NCBI GenBank assembly: GCA_015478765.1
Contig: JADMKR010000119.1
Span: 6,668-25,654 of the forward strand
DNA from: Flavobacterium sp.
GTDB lineage: Bacteria > Bacteroidota > Bacteroidia > Flavobacteriales > Flavobacteriaceae
Reading direction: 5' to 3'
DNA length: 18,987 nt
A program made the translations under genes and the position numbers. This document shows positions 15,460 to 18,987 of this stretch, piece after piece (within the stretch, counting starts at the first letter, position 1; each line of letters starts with the position of its first letter). The notes beneath the pieces were generated by a model. The model had not been told where the DNA came from. It did no database searches and saw only the letters and a list, made by a program, of their open reading frames with translations.

Positions 15460-16199
15460 CGAAGGGAACGAATTGAAGTTTCGAAAGCGTCGACCGCCTT
15501 GTTGAATGTTTTTTCATCTACGGGAAATTCGCCGTACCAGATATAGTCGTACAAATACGATAGATAGGAAAATCGTGATCTTTGATCTTCGTTTCCAATT
15601 TCGCGCAGGTAATCTGAATTCGTTTTCTCGGCATCCCAGGTGATTATCCCGCGGTAAGCCATTTGCTGCAACATCCACAAATAATAATACCGGATTGTCA
15701 GTCGGTGTTCGCCCAATCGCTTGCTGTCGGCCACCAATTTTTCGAAATCGGCATTTTTTACATCGGCTGCAGCGTCTTCGAATCGGATGGCTTTCCGCGG
15801 CGGACTAAAAATCCATTTCCCTTCTTTATTAAGGACCATTTTCACTATCATATACACCACGACCACCACGATAGCTATGGCGATTAACCGGACAATGTTG
15901 GATGCGATGTTCATCGAACTCTCCTCGGTTGCCAAGTCCAGGAAACTGCGGAGCCACTGAGCGAGCGCCGCCATAAACCGATCCCAGAAATTCAGCTCCT
16001 CGGGCTGAACATCGTATTCGAAATCTGCGTCGCTGTACTTTGATTTAAAATTCGGCGGAAATTTGGCGACCTCAATTGACGATGTGTCAATCTGAACAGT
16101 ATAGGTTGTGTCTGCGACCGAAACGTAATCTTCTTCGGGATCCTGAGCGTTGATCGATATGCCAGTCAGCATCAATAGCACCAGTAATAATTTATGCAT
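15456..16199 (-). CDS. DUF4129 membrane protein
   Basis: A 247-residue protein with a signal peptide (about 1-18), an acidic periplasmic stretch, an amphipathic segment (about 71-90), one membrane helix (about 103-122) and a C-terminal cytoplasmic domain. The last 80 residues match DUF4129: HRLTIRYYYLWMLQQMAYRG (165-184) and YLYDYIWYGEFPVD (215-228). DUF4129 is otherwise known as the cytoplasmic tail of TgpA-type transglutaminases, which sit beside MoxR and DUF58 genes in other bacteria. Here the transglutaminase part is missing and the domain is a separate gene. It overlaps SpoIIM by eight bases and DUF4350 by four. Confidence 0.82.
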   Translation of the reverse strand: MHKLLLVLLMLTGISINAQDPEEDYVSVADTTYTVQIDTSSIEVAKFPPNFKSKYSDADFEYDVQPEELNFWDRFMAALAQWLRSFLDLATEESSMNIASNIVRLIAIAIVVVVVYMIVKMVLNKEGKWIFSPPRKAIRFEDAAADVKNADFEKLVADSKRLGEHRLTIRYYYLWMLQQMAYRGIITWDAEKTNSDYLREIGNEDQRSRFSYLSYLYDYIWYGEFPVDEKTFNKAVDAFETSIRSLR

Positions 16200-17160
16200 G
16201 CTTTTGCGATTTTCGGAATACGATTTTCGGATAGATCAAATAATAATAGGAAATAAGTGCCAAAGTTCCAATGATGATCAGACTGCTGAACCAGTTGTGC
16301 ATTACATTCGAATACCGCGTTACAAAACCTTCGAGGAATCCTGCGGCAATGGTAAATGGCCAGGTGCTCAGATAAATTTTAAGGCTGTTTTTGAATCCGA
16401 TTTTAAACGAATTCAGGCGTGAATAAGTTCGCGGAAATAGAATCGTCGCGCCCAGTATCAGTCCGGCAGCCGATTCGACCACAATTGCGAAAATTTCCAT
16501 CGATCCGTGTATCCAGATCCCGCGTACGCTTTCCCAGAAAACACCGTGCTGGTAGAAAAAATATTGGAACGAGCCAATCATGATGCTATTCGACAACAGT
16601 ATGAAGAAAGTACCGAATCCACCAAAAATGCCGTAGATGTAGCACTTTGCGCCCACATACAGGTTATTCAAAGTGATGCCAATAAAACCTCCCCAGTTGC
16701 TGCCCGATTTGTAAACCGCCACCGGATCACCTTCCTTAATATTCTGCAATGTCTGATTTACGTAATTGTCGCCGAGAATGAGCCGCACAAAATCGGTGTC
16801 GTTCCTGGCCGATACCACGCCCATTGCCACCGCCACAAAAAACATTATGAAAGCGTATGCCAGATAACGTCGATGATGATACACCACCAGCGGCACTTCG
16901 GTTTTGAAAAAATGGAGCAACCTATTTGACTCTTCGCGTTTCGTCTTGTAGATTTTTTGGTAAATGAGTGATGCTAAGTGATTTAAATAAACCGTGGTCT
17001 TGCTTTTTGGGTAGTACGTCTGGGCATATGACAAATCATTTACCAAATGAATGTAAAGAGACGCCATTTCATCAGGATTTTTTTTAGTTTTACCAAAAAT
17101 CGCGCGTTCAAATTCAAGCCATTTTTCTTTATTCTGTTTTATGAAGGCGACTTCTCTCAT
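16192..17160 (-). CDS. SpoIIM-family (stage II sporulation protein M-like) membrane protein
   Basis: A 322-residue polytopic membrane protein. A cytoplasmic helical N-terminus (1-95, starting MREVAFIKQNKEKWLEFE) precedes about five or six membrane helices, beginning near 98-117. The family signature is at 216-237: WIHGSMEIFAIVVESAAGLI, with Glu222 and Glu229 inside the membrane. In Bacillus, SpoIIM is a scaffold of the septal DMP machine, but this organism shows no sign of sporulating. Non-spore-forming bacteria carry long SpoIIM homologues next to RDD, MoxR and DUF58 genes, and their role there is unknown. It is the first gene of the six-gene minus-strand run, and stands head-to-head with the RDD gene across 20 bases. 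Confidence 0.88.
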   Translation of the reverse strand: MREVAFIKQNKEKWLEFERAIFGKTKKNPDEMASLYIHLVNDLSYAQTYYPKSKTTVYLNHLASLIYQKIYKTKREESNRLLHFFKTEVPLVVYHHRRYLAYAFIMFFVAVAMGVVSARNDTDFVRLILGDNYVNQTLQNIKEGDPVAVYKSGSNWGGFIGITLNNLYVGAKCYIYGIFGGFGTFFILLSNSIMIGSFQYFFYQHGVFWESVRGIWIHGSMEIFAIVVESAAGLILGATILFPRTYSRLNSFKIGFKNSLKIYLSTWPFTIAAGFLEGFVTRYSNVMHNWFSSLIIIGTLALISYYYLIYPKIVFRKSQKHA

Positions 17161-17168
17161 TGTGGGCT

Positions 17169-17200
17169 AAAATATAAAATATGACCCAAATTCCGATCAA
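17169..17200 (-). promoter_or_regulatory. Promoter candidate for the SpoIIM-MoxR-DUF58 operon
   Basis: On the minus strand a TTG (17200-17198) is followed after 21 bases by TATATTTT (17176-17169), matching TAnnTTTG at all but the last base. The -7 part lies in the 20-base gap between the divergent genes, and the -33 part lies within the first codons of the RDD gene. The leader would be about two to five bases. Confidence 0.45.
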
Positions 17201-17921
17201 TACGACTCAAAATGTACGCATCAGTTTTACGGCTGCTTCGCTGGGCGATCGGATCCTCGCATCACTAACCGATTTTTTAATAAAAATAGCCTACGGCATC
17301 CTTATTTACTTCGTATTTTTCTACTGGTTTGGTATGTATGAGCGTATGGCGACAATGGACTATTGGTCGATGATGGCAATTATCGCAATTTTCTATTTCC
17401 CGATAATGATTTACTCCCTCGTACAGGAAAGCGTTTTTGAAGGGCAGACGCTGGGTAAGCGGGCGTTCAAAATAAAAGTGGTTAAAATTGACGGTTATCA
17501 GGCGTCATTTGGCGATTATCTCATCCGATGGCTTTTTCGCATTGTCGATTTTTCGATGCTAAACGGCTTGATTGCACTGATTGCTGTCGCAGCAAGCGAG
17601 AAAAATCAGCGATTGGGCGACATGGCTGCCGGGACAGGCGTTATTTCGCTGAAAAACAATGTGACGATCGACAATACCATTTTGGAAGAAATCGGAACCG
17701 AGTATGTTCCGACTTTTCCGCAAGTGATCAGGCTGTCCGATAACGATGTCAGGATCATCAAGGAAAATTTCATATTGGCCCGCCAGCGGCAGGATTATCA
17801 GTTGCTGGAGAAACTGGCGGCGAAGATCGAATTGGTCACAGGAATAAAAAAAACAGGATCCAACATTGATTTCTTCGATACGATTCTTAAGGATTATAAC
17901 TATTATACCCAGTCAATGTAA
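17181..17921 (+). CDS. RDD-family membrane protein
   Basis: A 246-residue protein with an RDD domain (about 14-160): LGDRILASLTDF carries the first Arg24 and Asp31, EGQTLGKRAFKIKVV follows the second helix, IRWLFRIVDF holds the next Arg/Asp pair, and NQRLGDMAAGT ends the domain with Asp147. Three to four membrane helices fit around 33-52, 62-82 and 113-138. Some RDD proteins have been linked to ion transport, but most are unassigned. The last 80 residues are soluble and helical (DVRIIKENFILARQRQDYQL) and should be cytoplasmic. It is divergent from SpoIIM; RDD and SpoIIM genes are often neighbours in bacteria, which suggests one complex. The stop codon overlaps the next gene's start (TAATG). 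Confidence 0.9.
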   Translation: MTQIPINTTQNVRISFTAASLGDRILASLTDFLIKIAYGILIYFVFFYWFGMYERMATMDYWSMMAIIAIFYFPIMIYSLVQESVFEGQTLGKRAFKIKVVKIDGYQASFGDYLIRWLFRIVDFSMLNGLIALIAVAASEKNQRLGDMAAGTGVISLKNNVTIDNTILEEIGTEYVPTFPQVIRLSDNDVRIIKENFILARQRQDYQLLEKLAAKIELVTGIKKTGSNIDFFDTILKDYNYYTQSM

Positions 17922-18517
17922 TGTTCTACTTAATTGAAATCATCGGAACTATTGCTTTTGCAATGTCGGGTGCGCTGACAGCCATGAGCAAGCGCCTTGA
18001 TCCGTTCGGGGTACTGATAATCGCGTTTGTCACTGCCGTTGGTGGCGGTACACTGCGCGATGTGATGATTGGCAGCACGCCGGTTGCATGGATGTTGAAT
18101 ATGAGTTATGTTTATGCAATTCTGGCCGGTGTGATTTTGGCGATTTTGTTCCGACGAAAGTTCGACAAGCTGCGCACATCGCTGCACCTTTTCGACTCTA
18201 TCGGTTTGGGTGTCTTTACATTGATCGGTTTGCAGAAAGGAATCGCCATAGGGCTTCATCCAATAATGTGCATTGCGTTAGGTACCATGACAGCTTGTTT
18301 TGGCGGGGTGCTTCGCGATATTTTGTGCAATGACATTCCTGTAATTTTTCATCGCGAAATCTATGCGACGATCTGCATTGCGGGCGGAATGGTATTCTTT
18401 ATTTTAAAATTTCTCAACCTGGATACCGATATTTTATACATCGTCACCACCTCGTTAATTATTATAATTAGGCTGTTGGCCGTAAAATATGGATGGTCTT
18501 TAAAAACGATGGAATGA
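17921..18517 (+). CDS. TRIC-family (UPF0126/YadS-like) cation channel
   Basis: A 198-residue, almost wholly hydrophobic protein with two repeated three-helix units plus a seventh helix. The repeat signatures are GGGTLRD (41-47) and GGVLRD (128-133), each followed by a polar turn; these Gly-rich motifs kink the helices that line the pore in bacterial TRIC channels. Members conduct monovalent cations, chiefly potassium, across the inner membrane as trimers. Start ATG overlaps the RDD stop by one base, so translation is probably coupled. The stop codon TGA directly touches the stop codon of the convergent gene on the other strand, leaving no spacer for a separate terminator. Confidence 0.92.
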   Translation: MFYLIEIIGTIAFAMSGALTAMSKRLDPFGVLIIAFVTAVGGGTLRDVMIGSTPVAWMLNMSYVYAILAGVILAILFRRKFDKLRTSLHLFDSIGLGVFTLIGLQKGIAIGLHPIMCIALGTMTACFGGVLRDILCNDIPVIFHREIYATICIAGGMVFFILKFLNLDTDILYIVTTSLIIIIRLLAVKYGWSLKTME

Positions 18518-18987
18518 TTACCGGGTTATGTATAGAAAGCCCGTCATTGGTTCGGCGTAATCGGGATCGTTGAGGTGTAAAACGTAATAATATGTTCCGT
18601 CGGGCACCGGGCCGCTGCCTACTAAAGTTCCATTGGTAGCGATTCCATCCCAGTCGGGTAGGGACGGGTCTCCGCGCCAAATCAAAACGCCCCACCGGTT
18701 ATAGATCTCCATTTTGAAATTCAGGAAAATATCGCGCAGCCCTTCCACAAAAAATGTGTCGTTCGCACCATCGCCGTTGGCTGAAACGAAATTGTAGACG
18801 GTAGGCGGACAATTGCGCGTTTGCAGCGTAAACGATGTGATTGCAACACATCCGAAGGCATCGGTTACGCGAATAAATATTTGCCTCGGAGTTGCTGTAT
18901 CAAAATTAGCTAACGACAGTAGTTGGTTGACACCAGCAATGGCATCATTTTCAGTTTCAAAAAACAGAACGCTGTGCAACGGATCGG
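18518..18987 (-). CDS. Gliding-motility/type 9 secretion C-terminal domain protein (3' end only)
   Basis: The frame is open to the right edge, so only the C-terminal 155 or so residues are seen and the start lies outside. The last 95 residues are a gliding-motility-associated (CHU_C, type B) sorting domain: ANGDGANDTFFVEGL, YNRWGVLIWRGDPSLPDWDG and PDGTYYYVLHL, ending in GFLYITR. These domains direct export by the type 9 secretion system of Bacteroidetes and stay at the end of very large adhesins and surface proteins. Before it, QIFIRVTDAFGCVAITSFTL is the end of a typical adhesin repeat with its 'RV.d..GC' pattern. The motif usually reads SPNGDG; here it is SANGDG. The full protein is probably large and surface-exposed. 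Confidence 0.93.
   Translation of the reverse strand, partial: DPLHSVLFFETENDAIAGVNQLLSLANFDTATPRQIFIRVTDAFGCVAITSFTLQTRNCPPTVYNFVSANGDGANDTFFVEGLRDIFLNFKMEIYNRWGVLIWRGDPSLPDWDGIATNGTLVGSGPVPDGTYYYVLHLNDPDYAEPMTGFLYITR

Noticed and set aside
16192..17160. True sporulation gene
   Set aside because: SpoIIM-family proteins are common in bacteria that do not form spores, and no other sporulation gene is present.

Overview
The window is chromosomal DNA from a member of the Bacteroidetes, most likely family Flavobacteriaceae. Three things suggest this: the protein families present (OstA-like LPS-transport protein, DUF4350/DUF4129/SpoIIM/MoxR/DUF58 cluster, gliding-motility/type 9 secretion C-terminal domain), promoters of the TAnnTTTG type used by the Bacteroidetes primary sigma factor, and the near absence of Shine-Dalgarno sequences. 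Base composition looks like the low-to-mid 40s % GC by eye (not counted), which is high for Flavobacterium. I see no tRNA, rRNA, CRISPR array, insertion sequence or phage gene, and no gene-free stretch over 300 bases.

Layout, left to right. (1) 1-4919, all minus strand: the N-terminal part of shikimate dehydrogenase aroE (running off the left edge), a strong intrinsic terminator just before its start codon, a cytoplasmic TPR protein, a GC-rich element of a kind I recall as dispersed in flavobacterial genomes, a class III aminotransferase, and an OstA/LptA-like periplasmic protein. (2) 5045-6913, plus strand: one secreted GH13 alpha-amylase-family enzyme with its own promoter. (3) 6935-10992, minus: purA, a Fur-family regulator and the bifunctional (p)ppGpp enzyme rel. 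(4) 11149-17160, minus: a tight six-gene run SpoIIM - DUF4129 - DUF4350 - MoxR ATPase - DUF58 - SpoU-family rRNA/tRNA methyltransferase, with overlaps or gaps of 4-8 bases. (5) 17181-18517, plus: an RDD membrane protein, head-to-head with SpoIIM across 20 bases, overlapping a TRIC-type cation channel gene by one base. (6) 18518-18987, minus: the C-terminal end of a large secreted protein with a gliding-motility-type C-terminal domain, entering from the right edge.

Most genes are housekeeping or conserved lineage genes. The best candidate for a poorly described system is the SpoIIM/DUF4129/DUF4350/MoxR/DUF58 operon with its divergent RDD gene. It encodes at least five membrane or membrane-associated proteins around one AAA+ chaperone-like ATPase, and resembles a split-up version of the MoxR-DUF58-TgpA arrangement of other bacteria. 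Its substrate cannot be read from the sequence. A second theme is stringent-response and purine control: rel, a Fur-type regulator with an operator-like dyad, and purA lie in a row.
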